Shown piece by piece: positions 9,823-18,690 of a DNA stretch of 64,000 bases. The stretch lies in contig DASRWI010000043.1 of the NCBI GenBank assembly GCA_035654655.1, positions 62,001 through 126,000 on the forward strand, read 5' to 3'. The number at the start of each line of letters is the position of its first letter. Position 1 is the first letter of the stretch. The DNA comes from DASRWI01 sp035654655 (lineage in GTDB: Bacteria > Bacteroidota > Ignavibacteria > Ignavibacteriales > Ignavibacteriaceae). A program made the position numbers and the translations under genes. Under the pieces are notes generated by a model. That model worked only from the letters and a program-made list of their open reading frames with translations. It ran no database searches and had not been told where the DNA came from.

Positions 9823-12800
9823 TTATTTTAGTAATATCATCTTCTTTACCTGGTTGAATTTACCTGCTTTAATTGAGTACAAATACATTCCGCTTGATAC
9901 ATTTTTACCTGAATCATTCTTACCATTCCAGGTAACTGCATATGTTCCTGCATTCTGATAATTGTTTACCAGTTCAGCTACTTTTCTGCCTGTAATATCA
10001 TAAACAATTACTTCTACTTTTTCATTTACTGGAAGACTATAGTTAATGGTAGTTGTTGGATTAAATGGATTTGGATAATTCTGGCTTATCATAAAATCCT
10101 TTGGAATTTTAGTATCAATATCAACAACTGCCGTAACTGTTTGAACAGTTGCTCTCATAAAATAAGTTTCTGTCCATGGAGACCACGCAGTTCCATTATA
10201 ATCCCAGGCTCTGTTATTATCAATTGGGTCTGCACCATATGTTGGTTTGTTAATTCCATCGTACATTAATCCGACAAGAAAATCTCCAGTTAAGTTTATA
10301 TCCATTGCACTTACATCAGTCATATCCCATCCCGGAATTGATTGTGCAGTTCTTGATGAAATATTTGCCACTTGAATTTCTGGTAAACCATTTCTCATAT
10401 TTAGTACTACTGGTTTGTATGTAGCTGAACCTTCTGAAACACTTACAATGTATATACTTATTTTCATAAGTTTTGAATTAAGTGTAGGAGGTGTAATTCT
10501 GTTAGCTGAAATCTGTCCCCATTGATTCCAATAATATGAATTGGTTGGAGTTCCATCATCATAACTAATTTCGCTTATATTAGAACCTCCTCCAAGATTT
10601 GCAACAAACATACTTCTTCCGTGTGTAGATGCAAATATTTTATTGTCTGATGCTCTATAATCTAAATCAAGCACAGCAACATTAGGCAAGCCATTGTTAT
10701 CTCTTGTCCAGGATGCTCCTGAATTTTCTGAAGAGAAAATTCCTAAATCAGTTCCGATAATAAGGTTTGCTGTGTTAGTTGGATTTACAATTATACAACT
10801 TACTGGAATGTTAGGTAAGTTATTGGAAATGTTTGTCCAATTAACTCCATAGTCAACAGTTTTAAAAACTTTTGTTCCATTTACAAATCCCGAATAAGAA
10901 GCATAAGCAACCGCAGGATTATTAGGGTCTATTGCTATTCTTGTACAATATGCATTTGGCAAACTGCTGCTGCTTAACCCCCAGCTTGTACCATTATCCT
11001 GAGTAACCCTGATTTTACCATTTGTGCAACCTGCATAAATAATATTTGAATTACCTTTTGCAATTGCTATTGCAGATATTTTAGCACCATTAGTTCCGGT
11101 ACCATCACCGGTAAGGTCACCGCTAATGCTTGTCCAGTTACCTGCTTTATTGATTGTTTTATATAATTTATAAGTTCCTGCAACTAAGATATTGGCATCA
11201 TTAGGGTCTAATACAAATGGAGAAATAAATAATGTTCTATCTGTGGTTCCATCCCAATAATTTGGTCCTGTAGGAATTCCACTCATTGATTTGTTAAAAC
11301 TGTTTCCGCCATCTACAGATTTGAAAAATGCAAGATTTACATACTCACCGTAAATGATATTGTCATTTGTATAGTCAACTTCTGTTGCACCACCATCTCC
11401 GCCAATTATATCATGCCATAACGGATTACCGCCATTTGATTCGATTGTACCATTATCCTGTGTACCTCCATAATAATTTGTCCCTGTTGCAGAAACAGCA
11501 CCATAATAAAATTGTGTAATTGCAAGGTTATTATTTTTATGAAGTATACTTATTCCTTTATTATCGGACCTGTAAATTCCTCCATCATTACCGATGTACA
11601 TTATGTTGGAATTTGAGGGAGCAAATTCAATTGCATGAAAATCAGCGTGCACATATTGAGGAGCATTGGGGTCAACATACCAATTAGAAATCTGCACCCA
11701 ATTAAGTCCTTTGTTTGTACTTTTCCATAAATCAACACCTCCGGCATAAAGTATATTTTCATTATCTGGGTCAACTCTTAAAATATTATCATACCATCCC
11801 TGACCACCTGCATAATTATCTGCACCTGAATAAACACCGGTTGGAATGTTTGCATTTGTCCAGCTGTCACCTTTGTTAGTTGAGTATGATATCGTTTCAA
11901 TTCCATAAGTAGTTAAACTCATATGAGCTGAGTACATCATACTTGGATTTGATTTACTTACAGCAAGTTCAATTCTTCCTCTTCCCGAAACATTATAAAT
12001 TTGATTCCAGGTACTACCGGCATCAAGACTTCTCCATAAATAAGATTGATTGAAAAGACCGAAGGCGGCTATTATTATTGAAGGTGATGTGGAAGCAACT
12101 TCAACATCTGTACAATGGACATCTGCACCTCCGGTATTATTAATTTTTGCTGTCCACGTTGTTCCACCATCATTTGATAGATACAAACCTTTTCTTGTTG
12201 CAGCAAAAATATTTCCGGTTGAAGGGTCAATTACTAATTTATTTACATAATAGAAATTTTGATTTATGGTTGAAGATAATCTTTCCCAGGTCAATCCTGC
12301 ATCAAGAGATTTAAAAATTCCTTCACCTCTTATTGCATCTGCATTGAAAAATCCTTCACCTGTACCTGCATAAAGAATGTTTGGATTACTTGGGTCTATT
12401 GCCAATGCACAAACCGCAATATTCTCCATATCATCTTTTAATGAAACCCAGGAATCCCCGCCATTAACAGATTTCCACACTCCTCCAGATACTGAACCAA
12501 GATATACTATTTGAGGATTTGTTGGGTGAACAGCAATTGCTCTTATTCTGCCGCCAATATTGGTGGGACCTAATAGACTCCAGGTTAATGAAGAAGTTCC
12601 TTTATTCAATTGCATGTTATCCATTTCCTTAAGAGCAGCATACTTCCAATCAATAGGAATAAATCCCTGCGGATAAGCTCTCTGCTCATAGTACCACTGC
12701 ATTGCTTTATCAGGGTCACCAGGTTTTGGCTTACTGATTTTCTTCTTTTCAATTTTCCATTTTGTGAAATCTGACAATCCATTTTTATCTGCTAAATTGC

Positions 12801-12867
12801 CTGATATAATGAAAAATGAAATGAGTGTAAAAACAGATATTACTAAACCGTAATAGTATCTTCTCAT
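9823..12867 (-). CDS. Secreted VPS10/sortilin-like BNR-repeat protein with T9SS sorting domain
   Basis: A 1014-residue exported protein. An N-terminal hydrophobic segment (residues 5-24) acts as signal peptide. Twelve or so blades with D-G-SW or D-G-TW motifs (KSVNGGDSWVSL, FKSLDAGLTWERL, FKTVDYGVNWTNI) span about residues 80-780, interleaved with DPSNPN-type turns as in the VPS10/sortilin and xyloglucanase-type propellers. A jelly-roll-like section follows at 790-915, then the T9SS sorting domain from about 925 (SQNYPNPFNPTTTINYSLP, ending VKKMILLK). Proteins of this family are often named glycosyl hydrolase, but no catalytic aspartates can be assigned here. It is followed downstream by a shared terminator. 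Confidence 0.85.
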   Translation of the reverse strand: MRRYYYGLVISVFTLISFFIISGNLADKNGLSDFTKWKIEKKKISKPKPGDPDKAMQWYYEQRAYPQGFIPIDWKYAALKEMDNMQLNKGTSSLTWSLLGPTNIGGRIRAIAVHPTNPQIVYLGSVSGGVWKSVNGGDSWVSLKDDMENIAVCALAIDPSNPNILYAGTGEGFFNADAIRGEGIFKSLDAGLTWERLSSTINQNFYYVNKLVIDPSTGNIFAATRKGLYLSNDGGTTWTAKINNTGGADVHCTDVEVASTSPSIIIAAFGLFNQSYLWRSLDAGSTWNQIYNVSGRGRIELAVSKSNPSMMYSAHMSLTTYGIETISYSTNKGDSWTNANIPTGVYSGADNYAGGQGWYDNILRVDPDNENILYAGGVDLWKSTNKGLNWVQISNWYVDPNAPQYVHADFHAIEFAPSNSNIMYIGNDGGIYRSDNKGISILHKNNNLAITQFYYGAVSATGTNYYGGTQDNGTIESNGGNPLWHDIIGGDGGATEVDYTNDNIIYGEYVNLAFFKSVDGGNSFNKSMSGIPTGPNYWDGTTDRTLFISPFVLDPNDANILVAGTYKLYKTINKAGNWTSISGDLTGDGTGTNGAKISAIAIAKGNSNIIYAGCTNGKIRVTQDNGTSWGLSSSSLPNAYCTRIAIDPNNPAVAYASYSGFVNGTKVFKTVDYGVNWTNISNNLPNIPVSCIIVNPTNTANLIIGTDLGIFSSENSGASWTRDNNGLPNVAVLDLDYRASDNKIFASTHGRSMFVANLGGGSNISEISYDDGTPTNSYYWNQWGQISANRITPPTLNSKLMKISIYIVSVSEGSATYKPVVLNMRNGLPEIQVANISSRTAQSIPGWDMTDVSAMDINLTGDFLVGLMYDGINKPTYGADPIDNNRAWDYNGTAWSPWTETYFMRATVQTVTAVVDIDTKIPKDFMISQNYPNPFNPTTTINYSLPVNEKVEVIVYDITGRKVAELVNNYQNAGTYAVTWNGKNDSGKNVSSGMYLYSIKAGKFNQVKKMILLK

Positions 12868-12892
12868 TATGTCCTCTTATTTTTAAACTTTT

Positions 12893-13342
12893 TTATTTCT
12901 TTAAAACTTCCTGAATTACCCAACCATTATTTTCAAGAGAGATATATGCCTGAAACTTATCTCCACTTTTAAGGTTAGCAAGCTCTTTCATATTTTTACT
13001 TTGTTCAGATTCAATAAGCTTCATATCTTCATTTGTCCTAAAGAAAGGTTTTAGAAGATATGTTTCACCTTGAACAGCAATACTTGGATAATTATCCACT
13101 TCTTTTACCTCCAGTACTTTTCCTTTTAAAGAAAAAGTATTGTCAGCATTTTTCTGTACTACCTGAACTTCAATAATTACATTAGAACGGTTCATCTGAA
13201 TTTGTGCTGGAGGTTGAGGAGTTTTAGGAGTACTGCTTATGGTATCCTGTAATGATGAATTATCATTTTTTTGTGTATTATCTGATTTGCAAGATGCAAA
13301 TACTAAAGAAATTGCTATTAATATTGTAGATATTTTTATCAT
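12893..13342 (-). CDS. Hypothetical lipoprotein, 149 residues
   Basis: The N-terminus MIKISTILIAISLVFASCKSD is a lipoprotein signal with lipobox FASC, so the mature protein should be anchored by Cys17 in the inner or outer membrane. A short Ser/Thr/Pro-rich linker (residues 20-48) leads to a beta-rich C-terminal domain (NVIIEVQVVQKN to WVIQEVLKK). I do not recognise the domain. It lies 25 bases upstream of the 9823-12867 cargo gene on the same strand, so the two may be co-transcribed. Confidence 0.7.
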   Translation of the reverse strand: MIKISTILIAISLVFASCKSDNTQKNDNSSLQDTISSTPKTPQPPAQIQMNRSNVIIEVQVVQKNADNTFSLKGKVLEVKEVDNYPSIAVQGETYLLKPFFRTNEDMKLIESEQSKNMKELANLKSGDKFQAYISLENNGWVIQEVLKK

Positions 13343-13442
13343 TATTTTCTTTTTATTTAATTAATTTTAAAAATATAAATTAAACTTAATGATACAAGAA
13401 ATTATTTTATTAAATTGTAATGACTAACGTATTAATCACGGA

Positions 13443-16190
13443 TTGAAAAAGAATAAAAAAATATTGAGCAACGATTTCATTCAGCTTATTGTAAATTCAA
13501 CAGCAGGATTTATGAATAGTGATGATATTAATAAGCTGATATTTCTTTTCGAAATAAAAATATCCAAGATATATTTTGATAATCAAGCAGAGAATAATTT
13601 ATATAGAATAATTTCTTCAAGATTTGATAAAACTGCTTTTCTAAAATATTGTCTTTTATATGACCATTATATAGATATTTTAATTCAAATAAGCAATTCA
13701 AGTAATTATCTTAGTGACATCCTGATTAAAGATCCTGAATACTTCTATATTATTGCCAGCGAGAAAATAATATCAAAAAAATTAAATGAAAATGATTTTT
13801 GTGAAGAGATAAAATCCAAGTTGAATAATTATAAAAGTATAAACTCTAAAATAAATTTTCTTAAATCAATTAAGCGGAGAGAAGTTTTAATTACAGGGAT
13901 TAGGGATTATTTAAATTTCATCCCTACCGAGGAAGTGATAAATGAATTATCAATTCAGGCAAAAACAATTTCCTCGTTCTTATTTGAACTTTGTTATCAG
14001 CAAGTACTACAAAAATATAATGTAACAAAAATTAAAAGTAATTATACTTTAATTTCTTTAGGTAAATTAGGAGGAAGAGAACTTAATTATAGCTCAGATA
14101 TAGATTTAATTATTTTCTTTGATGAAAATACTACTTACAATAAAATTACTTTTCACGAAGTACTTACTGAAGCCATAAAACTTTTTATTGGTTATTCATC
14201 TAACGCTGATGAAAATGGATTTTTGTATAGAATAGATTTGCGGCTTCGTCCCGGTGGAAGAAATGCTCCATTATGTGCTTCGTATATGGATTATCTTCAT
14301 TACTATGAAAATAAAGGGGAAGATTGGGAAAGGCAAATGCTTATTAAAGCTGATTATCTTGCAGGTAATTCTGATTTATATAAATCTTTTATAAATTATC
14401 TAACACCTTTTATATATCCTTCCAATTTATTCACATCCCCGGCTGAACAAATCAATAAATTAAAAGTAAATATTGAGTCCTCGTTAAAAGAAGAAGATAT
14501 AAAATTAATTCCAGGTGGGATTAGAGATATTGAGTTTTCTGTTCAAGCTTTGCAGTTATTGAATGGAGGTAAATTTAAGCAGCTAAGAACCGGGAATACT
14601 TTGGAAGCATTAAGGGAATTAAATAACCATAACTTAATTACGAGTAAAGAATATAATAATTTAAGAGAAGCTTACATTTTCTTTAGGAGAATTGAGCACT
14701 ATCTTCAGTTGATGAATGACAGGCAAACTCATACAATTCCTTCAGAACCATTAACACATTTTAAGCTGGCTCTTTTCCTGGATTTTAAATCATCAGGACA
14801 GTTCAATGTAAAATTAAATAAACACAAAAAAGCAGTTATAAATTTTTACAATTCAATTTTCGGAACAGAAAAAAGTCTAACGACTAATAATATAATTTTT
14901 AAAAATAAAGCAAGAACGTACAATAACTTAGAGTACTTAAAAAATGGTACAGGTTTACTAAATAGAAAAGAATTTGATAAGACTACAATAGAGTTGTTCA
15001 GCAAAATTGAACCTCAGCTAATAAATTTTATCAAAGATACTATTGACCCTGATGAAGTCTTGGATAATTTTGTCAAATTGACTAAATCAATAAGCTTTAC
15101 TTCAATTTGGTATAAGGAGTTAACAGATAAAAAGTATTTCAATAAGGTATTAAAGGTTTGCAGCAATTCTAAATATGCAATAAATCTTTGCTCATTAGAT
15201 GAAAATTTAATGGATATACTAATAACCAGGAAAGTATTTGAAAAAGAAAATGAACTTTCTCAATTTAAAATAAAAGAAGCATTATTCATTCTTACTTCAC
15301 AGTTCGCTGCTGATATTATAAAACCTTTAAGGTTTTATAATTTGCTTTTTAAATACCTCTCTGATAAAGTAAAATTATACTTTAGTAATGTATTGGATGA
15401 AAAAGATTATATACTATTGGCTCTTGGTAGTTTTGGAAGTAAGGACCAATCCTTAAGTTCAGACATTGACTTTCTTTTTATTATAAATGATAATACTTCC
15501 ATCAATGATAAAAATATAGTCGATTATTTTTCAAAATTGATTGCTGAACTTAAACCATTTAAAGTAGATTTAAGATTAAGACCTGAGGGAAAGTCAAGTC
15601 AGCTTTTGCAAAATTTATCTTCATTTGAAAATTATTTAGAAAAACGTGCAGATGTATGGGAGCTTCAATCATATACAAAAGCTTCACTTATTTCCGGAAG
15701 TGATTTTTTATTTAATAAGTTTGTTAATCTTATCAAAGAGAGAATAAAGAAAGAAAACTCTGACATAATTAAAAGAAAAATTTTTGAAATGAGGAAAAAA
15801 TTATATCCTGCTTTATCTAATCAATTTAATATTAAGAAAAGTCCTGGTGGTTTGTTGGATATTGATTTTATAATTCAGTATTTAGCTTTATTCAATTATA
15901 ATAATTTGAAAAGCATTGTAAATAAAAGTAACCTTGAAAAGTTAAATTATTTCCTAAAGAAACTTGATGAACCATTTTTAACCGAGTTAAAGAATAATTA
16001 TATTTTTCTTAAAGAGTTGGAAATAATTTATCAAAGCAAATACGACAAGATGAATAATAATATTGAAATGAATGAAGAAGAAATTAAGTATTTTGCAAAT
16101 AGATTTAATTTTATTTTTCCTGAGGAATTCAGTAATTATTTTAATTCAATAATATCGAGCAATAAAAAAATCTTTAACAATATAAAATGA
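13443..16190 (+). CDS. glnE: Glutamate-ammonia-ligase adenylyltransferase family protein (GlnE-like)
   Basis: Bifunctional enzyme that attaches and removes AMP on glutamine synthetase, tuning ammonium assimilation. At 915 residues it matches the two-domain family (about 950). The first nucleotidyltransferase core, GKLGGRELNYSSDIDLI, is at about residues 207-223, with RIDLRLRPGG further on. The second, LGSFGSKDQSLSSDIDFLF, is at about 659-677, with VDLRLRPEG. Both keep the DxD metal pair, although the second lacks the usual ELG segment. The start is a TTG at 13443, giving MKKNKKILS; an ATG near residue 22 is an alternative. Its stop overlaps the next gene by ATGA. No glutamine synthetase or PII gene is in the window. 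Confidence 0.88.
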   Translation: MKKNKKILSNDFIQLIVNSTAGFMNSDDINKLIFLFEIKISKIYFDNQAENNLYRIISSRFDKTAFLKYCLLYDHYIDILIQISNSSNYLSDILIKDPEYFYIIASEKIISKKLNENDFCEEIKSKLNNYKSINSKINFLKSIKRREVLITGIRDYLNFIPTEEVINELSIQAKTISSFLFELCYQQVLQKYNVTKIKSNYTLISLGKLGGRELNYSSDIDLIIFFDENTTYNKITFHEVLTEAIKLFIGYSSNADENGFLYRIDLRLRPGGRNAPLCASYMDYLHYYENKGEDWERQMLIKADYLAGNSDLYKSFINYLTPFIYPSNLFTSPAEQINKLKVNIESSLKEEDIKLIPGGIRDIEFSVQALQLLNGGKFKQLRTGNTLEALRELNNHNLITSKEYNNLREAYIFFRRIEHYLQLMNDRQTHTIPSEPLTHFKLALFLDFKSSGQFNVKLNKHKKAVINFYNSIFGTEKSLTTNNIIFKNKARTYNNLEYLKNGTGLLNRKEFDKTTIELFSKIEPQLINFIKDTIDPDEVLDNFVKLTKSISFTSIWYKELTDKKYFNKVLKVCSNSKYAINLCSLDENLMDILITRKVFEKENELSQFKIKEALFILTSQFAADIIKPLRFYNLLFKYLSDKVKLYFSNVLDEKDYILLALGSFGSKDQSLSSDIDFLFIINDNTSINDKNIVDYFSKLIAELKPFKVDLRLRPEGKSSQLLQNLSSFENYLEKRADVWELQSYTKASLISGSDFLFNKFVNLIKERIKKENSDIIKRKIFEMRKKLYPALSNQFNIKKSPGGLLDIDFIIQYLALFNYNNLKSIVNKSNLEKLNYFLKKLDEPFLTELKNNYIFLKELEIIYQSKYDKMNNNIEMNEEEIKYFANRFNFIFPEEFSNYFNSIISSNKKIFNNIK

Positions 16191-18124
16191 AATTATTAAA
16201 TAAATTTTACCCCTACCTGACTGCTTTAATCGTATTTATAATATATATGTTTACTCTGGCTCCTTCAGTCATTCAAATTGATGCCGGAGAGCTTGCAACT
16301 GTTCAATATACACTTGGTATTGCACATCCGACAGGATATCCATTATTTACAATCTTAGGATTTATATTCCTCCATATTCCTTTTGGAATTAGCACTATAA
16401 CTCAAGCTAACTTACTGGCTGCTATATACTGTGCTGCTGCTTCAGGTGTATTTGCATATACTTTTAGAATAATTTTAGATAATACAATCTTTATTAAACA
16501 AACTGTTCAAAAAATAAAAAGGGATAAAATTAAAAAAGCAAAAAAAGATTTTGAAGTCAGGCAAAATCAAAATGTCGTTGACGAATCTAATCACTATAAT
16601 TTTATTTTAGCTTCATTGGCAGCATTTGCTTTAGCTTTTAGCAGGACATTCTGGTTTCAAAGTACTTCCATTGAAGTTTATTCGCTTCATCTTTTATTAT
16701 TATCTTTAATTATTCTATCACTAATCAAAATATTTTATGATGTAGAAACTGAAAGATATCTTACTAAGAATACAATCTTTTTTGCTGCTGCCTTAGCTCT
16801 TGGATTTACGAATCATATGACAACTTTATTGGTAATTCCTGCTGCTACATATATTTATTTTCTAAAATTTAAGTTCAATAAAAATAGTATTATAAGAATT
16901 GGATATATGCTTTTAATCTTCATTCCTATTCTAATTATTCTTTATGCTTATCTGCCTTTAAGGGCTTCAGCTCATCCAATGGTAAATTGGGGGAATCCAA
17001 TTGATATGGAAAGGATACTTAGACATATATCAGGTAAGCAATATCAGGTTTGGATTTTTTCTTCAACAGAGGCAGCGAAAAAACAGTTAGCTTATTTTTT
17101 CAATATTCTTCCGGGTGAATATACAGTCTCATTCTTGTTTATTATTATAGGTTTATTTACTTCTTTCTTAAAAGCAAGGAAGCTTTTCATCTTCTTCATT
17201 ATTTTGTTTATTTCAACTGTATTATATTCTATAAATTATGACATCAATGATATTGATTCATATTTCTTATTAGCTTTTGTATCATTAGGATTTTTTGTTT
17301 TGTTCGGAATTAAATCCCTCATTCAATTATTTAAACAAAATAATATCAACTACACTACTTCTCTATCAATAGTGGCTATAATTATTGTTATACAGAGTTA
17401 CATTAATTTTAATAAAGTGGACCAATCCGGCATTTATGTTTATGAAGATTATACAAAAGAAATTTTAACATCTGTTCCTAAAAACTCAATTATATTAAGC
17501 TACTTGTGGGATTATTTTGTTTCACCATCTTATTATTTCCAAAATGTTGAAGGTTTAAGAAAAGATGTAAATGTTATTGATAAAGAATTATTAAGACGCT
17601 CCTGGTATTATACCCAATTAAGTGCACACAACAGTAAAATACTTGAAGGTATTAAATCGGAAAAAGAACAATTTCTTGAAGCACTAAAACCTTTTGAAAG
17701 AAGTGAAGCATTTGATTCACAATTATTGGAGAACCTATATCGTACTATTATGACAAAAATAATTTCAACCAACATTAATGAACATGAATTTTTTATAACA
17801 ACAGAATTATTTGAAAATGAAATGCAAAGAGGTGAATTTTCTCTTCCTCAGGGATATACACTGGTTCCCGATTTATTTATGTTCAAAGTTGTAAAAAATG
17901 ATGGTCAATATGTTCCAGCCACAAACCCCAACTTCTCAATACGATATAAAACTGAAGAAGATGGATATTCAGAGACCATAAAGAAAATGGTAAGTACAAT
18001 GCTGATAAGAAGAGCGATGTATGAAAAGAGTTTTAACAAAAATGACAGAGCCAAACTTTATGTGGATAAAGTAAAAAAAGATTTTCCTGATGCACTCATA
18101 CCAAATGAATTAAATTCTCTTTAA
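16187..18124 (+). CDS. DUF2723 multi-pass membrane protein
   Basis: A 645-residue integral membrane protein of the DUF2723 family, related to GT-C protein O-mannosyltransferases and TMEM260. The N-terminal APSVIQIDAGELATVQYTLGIAHPTGYPLF carries the acidic pair and the HPTGYPL motif characteristic of this family. About ten hydrophobic segments lie in residues 10-400, followed by a soluble C-terminal domain. The likely role is transfer of a lipid-linked sugar to an exported protein, inferred from family only. Translation starts at ATG 16187, inside the stop of glnE (ATGA overlap), so the two are coupled although no functional link is obvious. A strong terminator follows the stop. Confidence 0.85.
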   Translation: MKLLNKFYPYLTALIVFIIYMFTLAPSVIQIDAGELATVQYTLGIAHPTGYPLFTILGFIFLHIPFGISTITQANLLAAIYCAAASGVFAYTFRIILDNTIFIKQTVQKIKRDKIKKAKKDFEVRQNQNVVDESNHYNFILASLAAFALAFSRTFWFQSTSIEVYSLHLLLLSLIILSLIKIFYDVETERYLTKNTIFFAAALALGFTNHMTTLLVIPAATYIYFLKFKFNKNSIIRIGYMLLIFIPILIILYAYLPLRASAHPMVNWGNPIDMERILRHISGKQYQVWIFSSTEAAKKQLAYFFNILPGEYTVSFLFIIIGLFTSFLKARKLFIFFIILFISTVLYSINYDINDIDSYFLLAFVSLGFFVLFGIKSLIQLFKQNNINYTTSLSIVAIIIVIQSYINFNKVDQSGIYVYEDYTKEILTSVPKNSIILSYLWDYFVSPSYYFQNVEGLRKDVNVIDKELLRRSWYYTQLSAHNSKILEGIKSEKEQFLEALKPFERSEAFDSQLLENLYRTIMTKIISTNINEHEFFITTELFENEMQRGEFSLPQGYTLVPDLFMFKVVKNDGQYVPATNPNFSIRYKTEEDGYSETIKKMVSTMLIRRAMYEKSFNKNDRAKLYVDKVKKDFPDALIPNELNSL

Positions 18125-18128
18125 AATG

Positions 18129-18158
18129 AAAAATGCCCCAAATGGGGCATTTTTTTTA
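18129..18158. terminator. Bidirectional terminator between DUF2723 and RRM genes
   Basis: ATGCCCC (18133-18139) and GGGGCAT (18144-18150) form a GC stem with a 4-base loop. A run of eight T follows on the plus strand, and TTTTCATTTT on the minus strand, so it can end both convergent transcripts. Confidence 0.9.
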
Positions 18159-18494
18159 TTACCATCTTTTTGAATTATTAAAGCCGCCGCCGCTGCTTCT
18201 TCCGCCGCCGCCGCTGCTTCTTCCACCGCCACTACCGCCTCTTCTGTCGTTGGTTTTTGGACGGGCTTCATTTACAATAATCTTTTTACCTTTAAGCTCT
18301 TTGGTATTAATCTCATTGATAGCTTTCTGTGAATCAGAAGCACTAAACATTTCAACAAATCCAAAACCTTTTGATTCTCCACTGAACAAGTCTCTGATTA
18401 TTTTTACGCTCTTTACTTGTCCGTATTCATCAAATAAAGCTTTAAGCTCATCATCCGTAACATCTTTGGATAAGTTGCCAACATAAATGTTCAT
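18159..18494 (-). CDS. RRM-type RNA-binding protein with glycine-rich tail
   Basis: A 111-residue cytoplasmic protein with one RNA-recognition motif. The RNP2 sequence IYVGNL is at residues 3-8 and RNP1 KGFGFVEM at about 42-49, followed by a Gly/Ser/Arg-rich tail (RRGGSGGGRSSGGGGRSSGGG). This matches the bacterial rbp family of cold-induced RNA-binding proteins. I place the start at ATG 18494 because AGGAG (complement at 18503-18507) sits about 8 bases upstream; a longer frame reaching 18536 would add an unlikely hydrophobic lead. Regulation by cold is inferred from the family only. It converges on the DUF2723 gene across a shared terminator. Confidence 0.9.
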   Translation of the reverse strand: MNIYVGNLSKDVTDDELKALFDEYGQVKSVKIIRDLFSGESKGFGFVEMFSASDSQKAINEINTKELKGKKIIVNEARPKTNDRRGGSGGGRSSGGGGRSSGGGFNNSKRW

Positions 18495-18690
18495 AAAAAA
18501 AACTCCTATAAAAAATATTAAAAAATATGCATTCAACAGAAATAGCTTAAAGAATGGTAAATATGATGGTATTTATAAATTAAGATTTCTTGAATTACAT
18601 AACTATCTGAAATATAAGATTTTCCCTGTTAAAAAAAAGGGATATGCAGAACTTATTTTAAATTAAAATAAATTTGTAATTTACATCATT

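Noticed and set aside
9823..12867. Assignment as a specific glycoside hydrolase
   Set aside because: The blade motifs are shared by non-catalytic propellers and I cannot place the catalytic acids.
18133..18486. Plus-strand frame of 117 codons rich in proline and leucine
   Set aside because: It is the complement of the Gly/Ser-rich RRM gene; the composition is only the mirror of glycine codons.
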